A stretch of DNA of 64,000 bases from an uncultured Clostridia bacterium (GCA_947627575.1 CANQWN010000009.1:1-64000); one strand, 5' to 3'; counted from the first letter of the stretch, positions 49,306-57,935 are shown. Program-made: numbers and translations. The notes: a model not told the origin generated them from the sequence alone.

Positions 49306-49477
49306 AAACGTCTTTGCGGACGTTTACATTTTTCGTGAGAGGGAGGGCTACTTTCTCACACGGCGTAAGGGCAACGCCGTGTTCGGGCACCGTTCGCGCG
49401 GGAATTAGGCGCTCACTCATCTCGCGCGGCAAAACAGCGCACTGTGCTGTTTTGAGAAGTCCGCGCTCGTCCCTCTT
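49291..49477. repeat. 187-bp direct repeat, copy 1 (unit B)
   Basis: Near-identical to 49637-49823. It covers the last codons of the LysR gene and opens with a hairpin (AAACGTC-TTTGCG-GACGTTT with A/T flanks) that can end transcription. A second hairpin (CACGGCG/CGCCGTG) and a third (AAAACAGC/GCTGTTTT) follow. Confidence 0.85.
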
Positions 49478-49562
49478 TTCGCAATTTTAATGTAGCGACG
49501 TATTATATAATTGCGAAAATTCACCCTACTCAGGCGCAGGTGTGCGCAAATTGGGGCTTGCG

Positions 49563-49823
49563 GCGCAGGGGAACCCTGCTTGCAACGTAAATTATTTTGG
49601 AAGTGCGATTTTGCTTGCGCCGTGGAATATTTGGAAAGTTCACAAAAATGAAAACGTCTTTGCGGACGTTTACATTTTTCGTGAGAGGGAGGGCTACTTT
49701 CTCACACGGCGTAAGGGCAACGCCGTGTTCGGGCACCGTTCGCGCAGGAATTAGGCACTCACTCATCTCGCGCGGCAAAACAGCGCACTGTGCTGTTTTG
49801 AGAAGTCCGCGCTCGTCCCTCTT
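49563..49823. repeat. Repeat unit A copy 1 plus unit B copy 2
   Basis: Unit A (49563-49632, 70 bp) recurs at 49838-49907 with one or two changes. Unit B copy 2 is 49637-49823. ORFs within are products of the repeat and lack ribosome-binding sites. Confidence 0.85.
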
Positions 49824-49837
49824 CGCCATTTATTGGG

Positions 49838-49961
49838 GCGCAGGGGAACCCTGCTTGCAACGTAAATTATTTTGGAAGTGCGATTTTGCTTGCGCCGTGA
49901 AATATTTTAAATGGTTCACAAAAATGAAAACGTCTTTGCGGGCGTTTACATTTTTCGTGAG
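49838..49961. repeat. Repeat unit A copy 2 plus truncated unit B copy 3
   Basis: Unit A copy 2 is 49838-49907; unit B copy 3 (49914-49961) is cut after the first hairpin and carries one changed base in it. Degenerate relatives occur near 24258-24330 and 57145-57225. 49962-50141 shows nothing further. Confidence 0.8.
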
Positions 49962-50141
49962 TTTTGGCGGCTTTGCCGCCGACGCCCTGCCGAGGGCTCT
50001 CATTTAAGGGAAACGGCAGAGTACCTGAAAAATATTCAAATATATCTTTATTTGGCTTACCACCCCTGTGGTGACGCTATTGGCTTCGCAACAATAGCTA
50101 TTCCGTTTACGGATTTACTTTTTACTTCAATGAACATTGAG

Positions 50142-50184
50142 AAAAACAGGCTGTCAGGGACTTAACCCGAAACAGCCTGTTTTT
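50142..50184 (-). terminator. Terminator of the esterase operon
   Basis: AAAAACAGGCTGT (50142-50154) pairs with ACAGCCTGTTTTT (50172-50184). On the minus strand the stem is followed by TTTTTCTC. It lies just past the stop of the esterase at 50194. Confidence 0.75.
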
Positions 50185-50193
50185 ATTATATTT

Positions 50194-52083
50194 TTACATC
50201 TGTTTTTTCCAAAAGGCGACGGCGCGGGAGAGCCAACCTTCGGCGACGGTGCCTTGCCCCAAACCGAAGCCGTGCGGAAGTCCTTGAAACACTTCGATCT
50301 CCGCGTCCGTTCCCGCCGCCTTGATCGCGTTAATTCTATTTTCCATTGTGCGATAACTTGCGATTCCGTCGCTCGTGCCGACGCATGAGTACGTCGGGGG
50401 ATCGTTTCCCACGTCCGAATACCCCGTGTATTGAATGACGCAGGTCGCGGGCTTCGGGAGATCGTCGCCGCCGTAAGCCGCCGCGCCGCGGGAGCCGAGC
50501 CGTGCCGCCATTCTTCCGCCCGCGCTTCCTCCCCAAAGAGAATAGCCGTTTGTATCGACGCCGAGTTCTTCCGCGTGGTCGAAGATGAATGTAAGAGCCC
50601 GCGCCAAGTCCTCGCAGGCGGTCTGTTCGCCGGGGCGATAGATGATTGCAAAGGCGTTGTAGCCGAGTTTGGAAAGTTCAAGCGCGTGGGGAAAACTGTC
50701 GTGCATGGCGCCGACATACGCCCAGCCTCCGCCCGCGCAGGTCACGGCAAATTTCGCGCCTTCGTTTCCGCGAAAGAAAAAGAGACCCGTGTTGTTTTTC
50801 GTGGGATCGGCAGCCTTCTCCGCTTCCGAATAAATATCGTAGAAGATCTGATTGCCCGCGCTTGCCTGCGATTTGAGATAGTTGCAGATTTCCACCGTCT
50901 TGTCGGCGTTGATATAGTTATACCAAGTCAGGTGCAGATCGCCGAGCGTATTGCCGCTCATATAGCCGCTGTTTACGGGAAAAATCAGCCGTCCGTACCC
51001 ATCGAAAACGGGATCGTTTATCACGTCGGAAATGCTTGTGTTTGCCGTGTAGGGGTCTGCCGCTTTGGGAAAGAACAGCGGGAGCGCGTTATATAGGTAC
51101 TCCTGCACGGCGTTGAAGTCGTGATAGCCGCCGTCCTTTTGGTAGAAAACATAGTGTTGGGATGTAAAAATATCCCTTGTCAGCATTTCTTCCGCCATGT
51201 CGATACTTTGGCTTTTTACGGCGTCCTGCGTTCCGACGGCGTGATAGATAAAATAGCCGCGCTCGTCCAAATCGTTGTCTTTCACGAGCTGTTCGATAAA
51301 GTCCACGTTGTTTTCGATTTGGAAATCGCCGTAGGTGCCGTAGTACCAGCACGATCCGCTCATCGGGAGAAAGTAGCGGATATAGTCGTAGTCATAGCAA
51401 AGTTGCAGCCAAGTGGTCACGGAGCCGAGCGAAAATCCGCCGAAAGCGCGGTGGTCGCGGGAAGCCTTCAAATCTTCCGAGGAAGTGGAAGCCGCAAAGG
51501 TGCGGTATTTCCCCTCCACCGCGGGCATGAGGTTTTCCTCGAAGTCGCGGTGAAACTCCCGAAATTCCCGAATGGAACTTGAAAAATCGGTGCTGCTGTT
51601 TTCGTTATAGAACGTAGCCGAAACGATTATGATAGGCTCTATGTCGCCGTTTTCAATGAGGTGGTCGAACATATTCTTCGTCGAGGTAAAATCGAAGTAT
51701 TCGCCCGCACGACCGCCCCAACCGTGCATGAGGTAGAGAATGTTGTAGCGGGTGTCGGTGTCCCCGTCATAGCCGTAAGGCGTGTAGACGTAGGCGGTCT
51801 TTGTGATGTTGCCGCCGCCGCGCACATAGTCCTTTGAGGCATAGTCGAGCCGCGCAACCGTTCCTTGCTCGCTTGCCGCGGTTTTATAGTCGTTCGGGAC
51901 GAGCGTCGTCCAGCCCGTTTGCGGGATATTGGTTTCATGGTCGTTCATAGTTCCGCCCTGTTCGTTTTGGTCGCTCTCCGAACCTCCCGAACCGCCGCCG
52001 GCGGTCGTGCCATTTGGAGAACAGCCCGCAAACAGCGCGAGAGAGAGGAGTATCACAAATACCGTAAGTATTATTTTTTTCAT
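50194..52083 (-). CDS. Lipoprotein with two alpha/beta-hydrolase (esterase) domains
   Basis: 629 residues. The signal peptide ends in the lipobox FAGC (about 18-21), then a Gly/Ser-rich linker. Domain 1 (about 70-340) is an esterase D/feruloyl-esterase-like (CE1) fold with LYLMHGWGG and nucleophile elbow GGFSLGS. Domain 2 (about 420-629) is a second hydrolase with TCAGGGWAYVG, elbow WGGSAGGRMAA and end HGFGLGQG supplying His. Both look active. It probably removes feruloyl/acetyl groups from plant cell wall polysaccharide at the cell surface. It is 3 bases downstream of the next esterase. Confidence 0.8.
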   Translation of the reverse strand: MKKIILTVFVILLSLALFAGCSPNGTTAGGGSGGSESDQNEQGGTMNDHETNIPQTGWTTLVPNDYKTAASEQGTVARLDYASKDYVRGGGNITKTAYVYTPYGYDGDTDTRYNILYLMHGWGGRAGEYFDFTSTKNMFDHLIENGDIEPIIIVSATFYNENSSTDFSSSIREFREFHRDFEENLMPAVEGKYRTFAASTSSEDLKASRDHRAFGGFSLGSVTTWLQLCYDYDYIRYFLPMSGSCWYYGTYGDFQIENNVDFIEQLVKDNDLDERGYFIYHAVGTQDAVKSQSIDMAEEMLTRDIFTSQHYVFYQKDGGYHDFNAVQEYLYNALPLFFPKAADPYTANTSISDVINDPVFDGYGRLIFPVNSGYMSGNTLGDLHLTWYNYINADKTVEICNYLKSQASAGNQIFYDIYSEAEKAADPTKNNTGLFFFRGNEGAKFAVTCAGGGWAYVGAMHDSFPHALELSKLGYNAFAIIYRPGEQTACEDLARALTFIFDHAEELGVDTNGYSLWGGSAGGRMAARLGSRGAAAYGGDDLPKPATCVIQYTGYSDVGNDPPTYSCVGTSDGIASYRTMENRINAIKAAGTDAEIEVFQGLPHGFGLGQGTVAEGWLSRAVAFWKKQM

Positions 52084-52086
52084 AAT

Positions 52087-52947
52087 TTACTCCTTGATTT
52101 GCCCGAACAGCCAGCCCATGAGTTCGCCGTCGTAGGCAAAATATCCGCCGCCTCCGTGTTGGTTTGAAATCCCGTGTTCGGAGAAATAGTCCGCTTCCTT
52201 GACGTCCAAAACGACGAGCTTTGCGATCTCCTCGTCCCCTAACCCCTGTTCCCTGTAAATGGAAACGAGCCGTTCGTAGGAAGAAATCAGCCCCGCCGAG
52301 CCGTAGTATTCGTCATTCCGCCCGATTGCCATATAGACGGGCGTTTTCGCTTGTGCCAAAACATTCAAATCGCCGTCCCACGCGGCGCTGCAATGGAGAT
52401 ACGCCGTAAAAAGTTCGGGAGCTATCCCCATGACCTGCGACATGGTTTCTCCGCCGCCCGAATAGCCGTTTGCATACACTTTCGACGTGTCGATATTGTA
52501 TGCCGAAAGAAAGTAGCGGACGAGCGCGACTGTCTGCCGTGCGGAAGTTATGCCCCAATCGGAAAGCCGGGGCGCGACGATTATCATTTTGTCGTTGTAC
52601 TTTTGCGCCTCGAAGCCGTAGCCTTCCGCACGAAGATTGCCGCCGACGCCTTGAAAATACAGACCCTCGTAGCCGGGGAGCGTAAAGTAGAGCGCGTAGG
52701 GCTCTATCCCCGTGTAGCTTTCGGGAATGTAGACATTGAAGTGAATTTCGCCGTCCGACGGGGAATGATAGACGTTATCGAGAAGAAATCCGCGATAGGA
52801 AGTTGCGCCGAATTCCAAAACTCCGGTTTCCCCCATCGGAGGCTGTGGGGAAACCGGAGCGGGGGAAATGTTCTCTTTAGCACAAGCGGCGAAAAGAGAA
52901 AGCATTGCGCAAAGTAATATAATCGGTATATGCCGCAGTTTACGCAT
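52087..52947 (-). CDS. Lipoprotein alpha/beta-hydrolase (esterase)
   Basis: 286 residues. Lipobox FAAC at about 19-22. The hydrolase elbow is NGYSGGGE (about 165-172), preceded by IIVAPRLSDWG, and the catalytic His may be in HGGGGYFAYDG. It resembles PHB-depolymerase/esterase-type peptidase-like hydrolases. Its ATG overlaps the end of the InlB/BspA-like gene by 8 bases. It likely works with the two-domain esterase on the same polymer. Confidence 0.72.
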   Translation of the reverse strand: MRKLRHIPIILLCAMLSLFAACAKENISPAPVSPQPPMGETGVLEFGATSYRGFLLDNVYHSPSDGEIHFNVYIPESYTGIEPYALYFTLPGYEGLYFQGVGGNLRAEGYGFEAQKYNDKMIIVAPRLSDWGITSARQTVALVRYFLSAYNIDTSKVYANGYSGGGETMSQVMGIAPELFTAYLHCSAAWDGDLNVLAQAKTPVYMAIGRNDEYYGSAGLISSYERLVSIYREQGLGDEEIAKLVVLDVKEADYFSEHGISNQHGGGGYFAYDGELMGWLFGQIKE

Positions 52948-54322
52948 TTGAATCGTCCGAACAGGTTATTTCTATATCTGTCTTTCCGTAATCCCAATTG
53001 GAAGCCTTTTCCACCTCATCCCACGCGTTTCTCGTTCCCAAAAAGATAATTTCGGTTACACCGCTATCCCGGAGAAGATAGCTTCCAATACTCGTAACGC
53101 TTGCGGGGAGAGTGAGAGTTTTTAGAGCGGCAGTGCCGGCAAAGGCGCGCTGACCGATGGATTTGAGTTGACTTCCGGCTTCAAACGTTACCGAAGTGAG
53201 CTCCTTACATTCGCTGAACGCATAGTTGCCGAGCGTCGTAACCGAAGCGGGAATCGTCACGGAAGTGAGGTCTGTCCGCGTGAACGCATTCGTGCCGATG
53301 GAGACAAGCGAGGCGGGGAGTTGTACGGACGAAATGCGCTTGTTGTAGAACGCTCTGTTGCCGATTCCGACGACGGGGCGGTTTTGATAGGTAGCGGGAA
53401 TGCGAAGATCGGATTCCTGCCCGACGCCCGTCACGACGTAGCCGCCAAGACTGCTGTCGTACTCAAATTCGAGGCTCGCGGTAGCACCCGTTTCGCCGTC
53501 CGCTTCCCAATGCGCGTAAACGGTGATATCCCCCGTTACGGGGTCGTTCCATTTCCACTCTCTGCCGCCCGTCGGAGCGGTGTACCAACCGAGGAAATTG
53601 AAGCCCTCTTTGGTGGGAGAATCGGGGTTGCGGGCGGACGTATTCGGAGAAACGTACTGCGCGGGGAGGTCGCTGCCGCCCTGCGTGTCAAAGGTCACGG
53701 TGTACGCCGTACCCCAAACGGCATAGAGGGTAATATCCTCTGTTATTTTGCGAGAGGCGAATAAAAAGCGTTCTTCGCTGTCTATTTCTTCCGACCAATA
53801 CAGGAAGTAGGAACCGGCCTTTTCGGGACGGCTTGGCTGTATTGCATATCCGCCGTCTGCGACCTGCTGTTCTTCGATGTAACTGCCGCCCTGACTATTG
53901 AAAGTTACGGTGTGGTAATCGCTCCAAACGGCGTACAGGGTAATATTTTCCGTTATTTTGTGCGCGCTGAAAAGAAAGCGTTCGCCCTCAATCGTATCCG
54001 ACCAATATAAAAATACTTTACCCTCTTTTTTGGGCTCGTCGGGCTGTATTGCATAGTCGCCGTCGAGAACGCTTTGGCTTTCTACCGCGCTACCGTCTTG
54101 GCTATCGAAAGTTACAGTGTGGTATTCGCCCGTACTTTCGTATTCTTCTGTCTGATTGCTGTTTCCGCCGCCGTTATTCGTGTCGGCGTTGTTGTTGATA
54201 TCGCCGCCATTGTTCGTACCGCCGTTGTCGCCGCCCGCGTTGTTCTCGCCGCAAGCGGCAAAACCGAAGCAAAGGCACAAAGAGAGCAAAACCGTTATAA
54301 TGGAAGATATAAATTTTTTCGT
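52940..54322 (-). CDS. InlB-repeat/BspA-type leucine-rich-repeat lipoprotein, apparent ACG start
   Basis: 460 residues if read from ACG at 54322, which stands nine bases after AGGAGG and yields a normal lipoprotein signal (KKFISSIITVLLSLCLCFGF, AAC). The first usual start, TTG at 54289, would cut the signal's charged end. Three InlB B-repeats (YHTVTFDSQDGS, YHTVTFNSQGGS, YTVTFDTQGGS) precede four to five BspA-type leucine-rich repeats (IGNRAFYNK, IGTNAF, LGNYAFSECKELTSVTF, IGQRAFAGTAALKTLTLP). Probably a surface adhesin or binding protein, head of the esterase operon. Confidence 0.78.
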   Translation of the reverse strand, partial: TKKFISSIITVLLSLCLCFGFAACGENNAGGDNGGTNNGGDINNNADTNNGGGNSNQTEEYESTGEYHTVTFDSQDGSAVESQSVLDGDYAIQPDEPKKEGKVFLYWSDTIEGERFLFSAHKITENITLYAVWSDYHTVTFNSQGGSYIEEQQVADGGYAIQPSRPEKAGSYFLYWSEEIDSEERFLFASRKITEDITLYAVWGTAYTVTFDTQGGSDLPAQYVSPNTSARNPDSPTKEGFNFLGWYTAPTGGREWKWNDPVTGDITVYAHWEADGETGATASLEFEYDSSLGGYVVTGVGQESDLRIPATYQNRPVVGIGNRAFYNKRISSVQLPASLVSIGTNAFTRTDLTSVTIPASVTTLGNYAFSECKELTSVTFEAGSQLKSIGQRAFAGTAALKTLTLPASVTSIGSYLLRDSGVTEIIFLGTRNAWDEVEKASNWDYGKTDIEITCSDDSNA

Positions 54323-54376
54323 AAGGGTTATCCTCCTGATTTTTTTATAAAACGTTCTGTGGGGAAGTTATGAGAA

Positions 54377-55006
54377 TCATTCGAGAGCGATCCATTCCTC
54401 GACGTCGCTTTTCGACGCGGACGAGGAAAATCTTTTGCCCTCTTTCCAATCGCCCGTTCCCGCCATTTGTGCAAGAAGCTCGCCGCTTTTACCGAGCCCC
54501 GAACTTGACGACGTGCAGAACGGGATCACCGTCTTTCCCGTAAAATCATTGTCTTTGACGAAATTATCTACCACCCACGCGGCCTCTTGCCACCAGATGG
54601 GATAGCCGATAAATACCGTTTCGTAACTGTCCCAATTTTCCACTTGCGTTGTGGTAAGTTCTACGTTACGGTTGGGATCGTTATGCTCTTGCACGACGCG
54701 GCTGTTACTGTCCGTCCACCTCAAATCGGCGGAAGTATAAGGTACAACGGGTTCGATCTCGAATGTCGTTCCGCCTGTAATTTCCGCAATATAGTTTGCG
54801 ATCTTCTCCGTATTGCCGCTTGCCGAAAAGTAGACGACAAGTACATCGCCCGAGGGAGTGGTCGTACTGCCGCCGCCTTGCTCGTTGTTTCCCGAACCGT
54901 TGCCTGAGCCGTTTTCCGTGCCATCTTTATCGGCGCACGCCGCAAACGCAAGGCAAAAACAAAGTGCAAGCGCCATAAGAACGGATAGAATTTTGAACCT
55001 TTTTAT
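54377..55006 (-). CDS. Flavodoxin-domain lipoprotein, apparent AUA start
   Basis: About 210 residues if translated from ATA at 55006, six bases after GGAGGAGG, which gives a proper lipoprotein signal (KRFKILSVLMALALCFCLAF, AAC). The longer ORF starting at 55075 runs through the ribosome-binding site. An internal ATG twelve codons in would lose the charged N-terminus. After a Gly/Ser/Asn linker comes the flavodoxin fold: VVYFSASGNTEKIA and FIGYPIWWQEAAW. It is a close relative of the lipoprotein at 45031, and LysR-type site 2 lies upstream. Confidence 0.75.
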   Translation of the reverse strand: MKRFKILSVLMALALCFCLAFAACADKDGTENGSGNGSGNNEQGGGSTTTPSGDVLVVYFSASGNTEKIANYIAEITGGTTFEIEPVVPYTSADLRWTDSNSRVVQEHNDPNRNVELTTTQVENWDSYETVFIGYPIWWQEAAWVVDNFVKDNDFTGKTVIPFCTSSSSGLGKSGELLAQMAGTGDWKEGKRFSSSASKSDVEEWIALE

Positions 55007-55140
55007 ACGAAGCCTCCTCCGAAAAAAGCATAGTGCCGCCACATGCGGCGAAGCAGGCGGCGGCGCGAAAATCAAAGTTTTTTATTCAAGAAACGCGCCG
55101 TGATTACCCTTCACACAGCCTTTTCTCTGTTTTCGCTTCT

Positions 55141-55196
55141 ATTATACAGCATGGGGCATAGTCATGTAAAATACTTATTTTGCAATGCGCTATAAC
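55141..55196 (-). promoter_or_regulatory. LysR-type site 2 and promoter of the flavodoxin lipoprotein gene
   Basis: Motif at 55166-55196 (TTGCAATGCGCTATAA core on the plus strand). On the minus strand it abuts TTTACA (55170-55165), 18 bp, TATAAT (55146-55141). Geometry equals sites 1 and 3. Confidence 0.65.
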
Positions 55197-55307
55197 CTCC
55201 GCGCATACTGTTGAAATCAGAATGGAACTATATTATAATTCTCATATGGAAATCAGTCAAAGATATTCGTAAGTCGAACGCAGAAAAGTAGCGTTAAGCG
55301 GAATGAA

Positions 55308-55337
55308 AAGCGGAGGTATTTTAAGGTGCCTCCGCTT
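55308..55337 (-). terminator. Hairpin after the aldo/keto reductase operon
   Basis: AAGCGGAGG (55308-55316) pairs with CCTCCGCTT (55329-55337); on the minus strand TTTTC follows. It ends the operon whose last gene stops at 55367. Confidence 0.6.
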
Positions 55338-55366
55338 GTTTCGCCATAATTAAAAATATTTATGCT

Positions 55367-56218
55367 TTACGGCTGGTTGTCAAAGTCGATATTCCAATTC
55401 ATAAACGCCTTTTCTTCATCCTCTATCGCCATGTTGTAATAGCGGGCGTTTCTGTCTAAAGCGGCAATCTCTTTAATTTCTTCGTCGGTTAAGGCGAAGT
55501 CGAAAATATCCAAATTGCTTTTTATGTGTTCGGGGGTTTTCGAGCCGGGGATAACTATGTTTCCTACCTGCGTGTGCCAGCGCAAAATAATCTGCGCGTT
55601 GGTTTTATTGTACTTTTTGGCGAGGCGCGTGAATATTTCCTGCTTTATAAGCGACTTGTCGCCGTGCCCCAACGGGTACCACGCCATAAGCCCCATACCG
55701 TATTTTTTAAGCGTTTCTTTAAGCTCGTTTTGGGGGAAGTAGGGGTGCGTTTCCACCTGCACGACCTGCGGCACGATTTCGCAGTTGGCAAGCACGTTGT
55801 TAAACCTGTCTTTGGGGAAGTTGGAAAGCCCCAACGCCTTAACTTTACCCGCCTTATATGCCCGTTCCATTGCCTTATAGCCCGCAATATAGTTGCCTAC
55901 GGGCTGATGCAAAAACAGCAGATCTATATAGTCCGCGTCAAGGCGGGCAAGGGTATCCTCAATCGCCTTGTCGCCGTCCTCATACTCTGTGCACCATATC
56001 TTTGTAACGAGAAATATATCCTTGCGGCAGACGCCGCTTTTTTTAATTCCCCTGCCGACGGCGCGCTCGTTCATATAGGCGTTTGCCGTGTCGATAAGCC
56101 TGTACCCGCATTTCAACGCCTCATATACGGCGTTTTCCGCGTCGTCGGGAGAAAGCAAGTACGTCCCTATGCCCGCCATAGGCATTTTGATTCCGTTGTT
56201 CAAATCAAAGTATTCCAT
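55367..56218 (-). CDS. Aldo/keto reductase 1
   Basis: 283 residues, AKR fold. MPMAGIGTYLL starts the barrel, Tyr of the catalytic tetrad is in DTANAYMNERAVG (about 45-57), Lys in FLVTKIW, and VQVETHPYFPQNEL and GNIVIPGSKTPEHIKSN are the NADPH-binding end. It is of the prokaryotic 2,5-diketo-gluconate/methylglyoxal reductase type. It lies 18 bases after the second AKR gene in one operon, so the pair probably reduces reactive aldehydes with NADPH. Confidence 0.87.
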   Translation of the reverse strand: MEYFDLNNGIKMPMAGIGTYLLSPDDAENAVYEALKCGYRLIDTANAYMNERAVGRGIKKSGVCRKDIFLVTKIWCTEYEDGDKAIEDTLARLDADYIDLLFLHQPVGNYIAGYKAMERAYKAGKVKALGLSNFPKDRFNNVLANCEIVPQVVQVETHPYFPQNELKETLKKYGMGLMAWYPLGHGDKSLIKQEIFTRLAKKYNKTNAQIILRWHTQVGNIVIPGSKTPEHIKSNLDIFDFALTDEEIKEIAALDRNARYYNMAIEDEEKAFMNWNIDFDNQP

Positions 56219-56236
56219 ATATATCTCCTTATATTT

Positions 56237-57124
56237 TTACCAATTCTTTTTTTCGGCAGCCGAATTATGCTTCGTCTTGCGTTCTTCAACCATTTTCACG
56301 AACCATTCCACCATGTTGGGGTCTTGGTGGGAGAAGAACGAGCTTTGCTTTTTGTCGAGCGCGGCAATCGCTTTCATATCGCCCTCGGAAAGAGTAAAGT
56401 CAAACACGTCGAAGTTTTCCGCCATACGCTCTTTATGGGTTGATTTAGGGATTACTACTATTCCGCGCTGTAAATGCCAGCGGAGCATAACCTGCGCCGT
56501 CGTCTTGCCGTATTTTTCGCCGATTTTTTTCAACACGGGGTTGGGAAACAGCCCGCCTCTGCCTTCGCCGAACGGCGCCCACGCCTCGTGAATTGCGCCG
56601 TATTTCTTCATCCATTCGTGCGCTTCGGTCTGCTGATTATGGGGGTGCGTTTCCACTTGATTGACCATGGGGCGGATACGCGAAAACGAAGCGATATCCA
56701 CGAGGCGGTCGGGATAGAAGTTTGAAACGCCGATTGCTTTCAAAACGCCCTCGTCGTACAAATCTTCAAGCGCCCGCCACGCGCCGTAGTAGTCCGAAAA
56801 CGGTTGGTGAAGAAGCATAAGGTCGATATAGTCCGTTTGCAGTTTTTTTAATGATTCTTCAACAGATTTTCTGCACTCGTCGTAGCCGTAGTGTTCCACC
56901 CAAATCTTTGTCGTAAGGAAAATTTCCTCGCGGGGAACGCCCGACTTTTTGATCGCGGAGCCTACCTGTTCCTCGTTAAAGTAGCTCTGCGCCGTGTCGA
57001 GGTGGCGATAGCCGACGGAGAGTGCGTCGAGAACGCACCGCTCGCATTCGCCTTGCGTAACCTGATACACTCCGTAGCCGAGCTGCGGCATCTTTACACC
57101 GTTTGAAAGGGTTACATATTGCAT
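56237..57124 (-). CDS. Aldo/keto reductase 2
   Basis: 295 residues from ATG at 57124, preceded by AAGGAG; an upstream in-frame ATG at 57202 lies beyond that site. Motifs: MPQLGYGVYQV, DTAQSYFNEEQVGSAIKKSG, FLTTKIW, QVETHPHNQQ and GIVVIPKSTHKERM. Same family as AKR 1 but clearly different in sequence, so not a recent copy. It is the middle gene of the FMN reductase-AKR-AKR run. Confidence 0.87.
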   Translation of the reverse strand: MQYVTLSNGVKMPQLGYGVYQVTQGECERCVLDALSVGYRHLDTAQSYFNEEQVGSAIKKSGVPREEIFLTTKIWVEHYGYDECRKSVEESLKKLQTDYIDLMLLHQPFSDYYGAWRALEDLYDEGVLKAIGVSNFYPDRLVDIASFSRIRPMVNQVETHPHNQQTEAHEWMKKYGAIHEAWAPFGEGRGGLFPNPVLKKIGEKYGKTTAQVMLRWHLQRGIVVIPKSTHKERMAENFDVFDFTLSEGDMKAIAALDKKQSSFFSHQDPNMVEWFVKMVEERKTKHNSAAEKKNW

Positions 57125-57221
57125 AGTTTTTTTCTCCTTTATTTGTTCACAAAATTCTCGCGCAACCCGTGCGTTGCGCATAGGGTTCCCGCAAAAGCAC
57201 AAAGTGGTTTTGCTTGCAACG
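57125..57221. other. Spacer with degenerate interspersed repeat
   Basis: About 97 bases between AKR 2 and the FMN reductase. GTTCACAAAA and GGTTTTGCTTGCAACGTTAT resemble units B and A of the 49.3-49.96 kb repeats, in the same order as there. It looks like a worn copy of that repeat family. Confidence 0.4.
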
Positions 57222-57761
57222 TTATTTTATATTCGCGCCCATTTTATACGCTTCGCGCATAGCCGATTTATTTTTAATCTCGCCTTTTTGGTAAACGCCT
57301 TTCCCGTAGATTACGCCCATTTCACGCGAACCTTCGAGGCAGGCGGCAAGACCGCGGAAACATTCGAGGGTGCAATCCATAACGTCCTTGCTGTCCTCGG
57401 CGGACGTCATTATGTAGTAAAATTCTTTGTTCTTGATTTGAAGCCAGCGTGCCACCGTGCGGTCGATAAGCGCTTTCATCTGCGCGTCTATCGAATAGAA
57501 GTAGACGGGGCTGGCAAGCACGATGACATCTGCAAGAAGCATTTTTTTCAATATGTCGCCCATATCGTCCTTGGCGGCGCACTCGCCGCCATGATCGCGG
57601 CAGTAGTAACAGGCGCGGCAAAAGCCTACCTTTTTCTCCGCAAGGGAAACTTTTTCAACCTCGTTGCCGTTATCCCGCGCCCCGCGGATAAATTCATCAC
57701 AAAGTAAATCGCTGTTGCCGCCCATTCGGGGACTTCCCGAAATCACCAAAACTTTTTTCAT
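57222..57761 (-). CDS. NADPH-dependent FMN reductase-family protein
   Basis: 179 residues. KKVLVISGSPRMGGNSDLLC is the FMN-binding start, GFCRACYYCRDHGGEC has the cysteine group of iron-sulfur flavoproteins, and LASPVYFYSIDAQMKALIDR completes the fold. Related to 46686-47249. It is the first gene behind LysR-type site 3 and its promoter, heading the aldo/keto reductase operon. Role: flavin-dependent reduction of quinones or similar electrophiles. Confidence 0.82.
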   Translation of the reverse strand: MKKVLVISGSPRMGGNSDLLCDEFIRGARDNGNEVEKVSLAEKKVGFCRACYYCRDHGGECAAKDDMGDILKKMLLADVIVLASPVYFYSIDAQMKALIDRTVARWLQIKNKEFYYIMTSAEDSKDVMDCTLECFRGLAACLEGSREMGVIYGKGVYQKGEIKNKSAMREAYKMGANIK

Positions 57762-57787
57762 ATCGACCTCGCTTGTTTTCCTTGAAT

Positions 57788-57843
57788 ATTATACCGCATA
57801 AAAGCCTTTAATGTAAAATGCCAAATTTGCAACGCGCTATAAT
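57788..57843 (-). promoter_or_regulatory. LysR-type site 3 and promoter of the FMN reductase operon
   Basis: Motif at 57813-57843 (TTGCAACGCGCTATAA core) abuts, on the minus strand, TTTACA (57817-57812), 18 bp, TATAAT (57793-57788), 27 bases before the FMN reductase ATG. The same spacing as at sites 1 and 2 argues for one activator. Confidence 0.68.
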
Positions 57844-57935
57844 TTAAACGCATAGTGGGACGCACGATAAACCGCGCAACAGGCGTAATGCAAGGGGCTA
57901 TGCGGGGCGGCGGAAGAAATTTGCCGAAATAAAAG

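Noticed and set aside
49302-50007. Short plus- and minus-strand ORFs repeated in the 49.3-50.0 kb region.
   Set aside because: They arise because the DNA itself is repeated; none has a start signal and their peptides resemble no protein.
50431-54373. Long plus-strand ORFs opposite the esterase and surface-protein genes.
   Set aside because: They are shadows of GC-rich minus-strand genes: no ribosome-binding sites and Arg/Cys-rich nonsense peptides.
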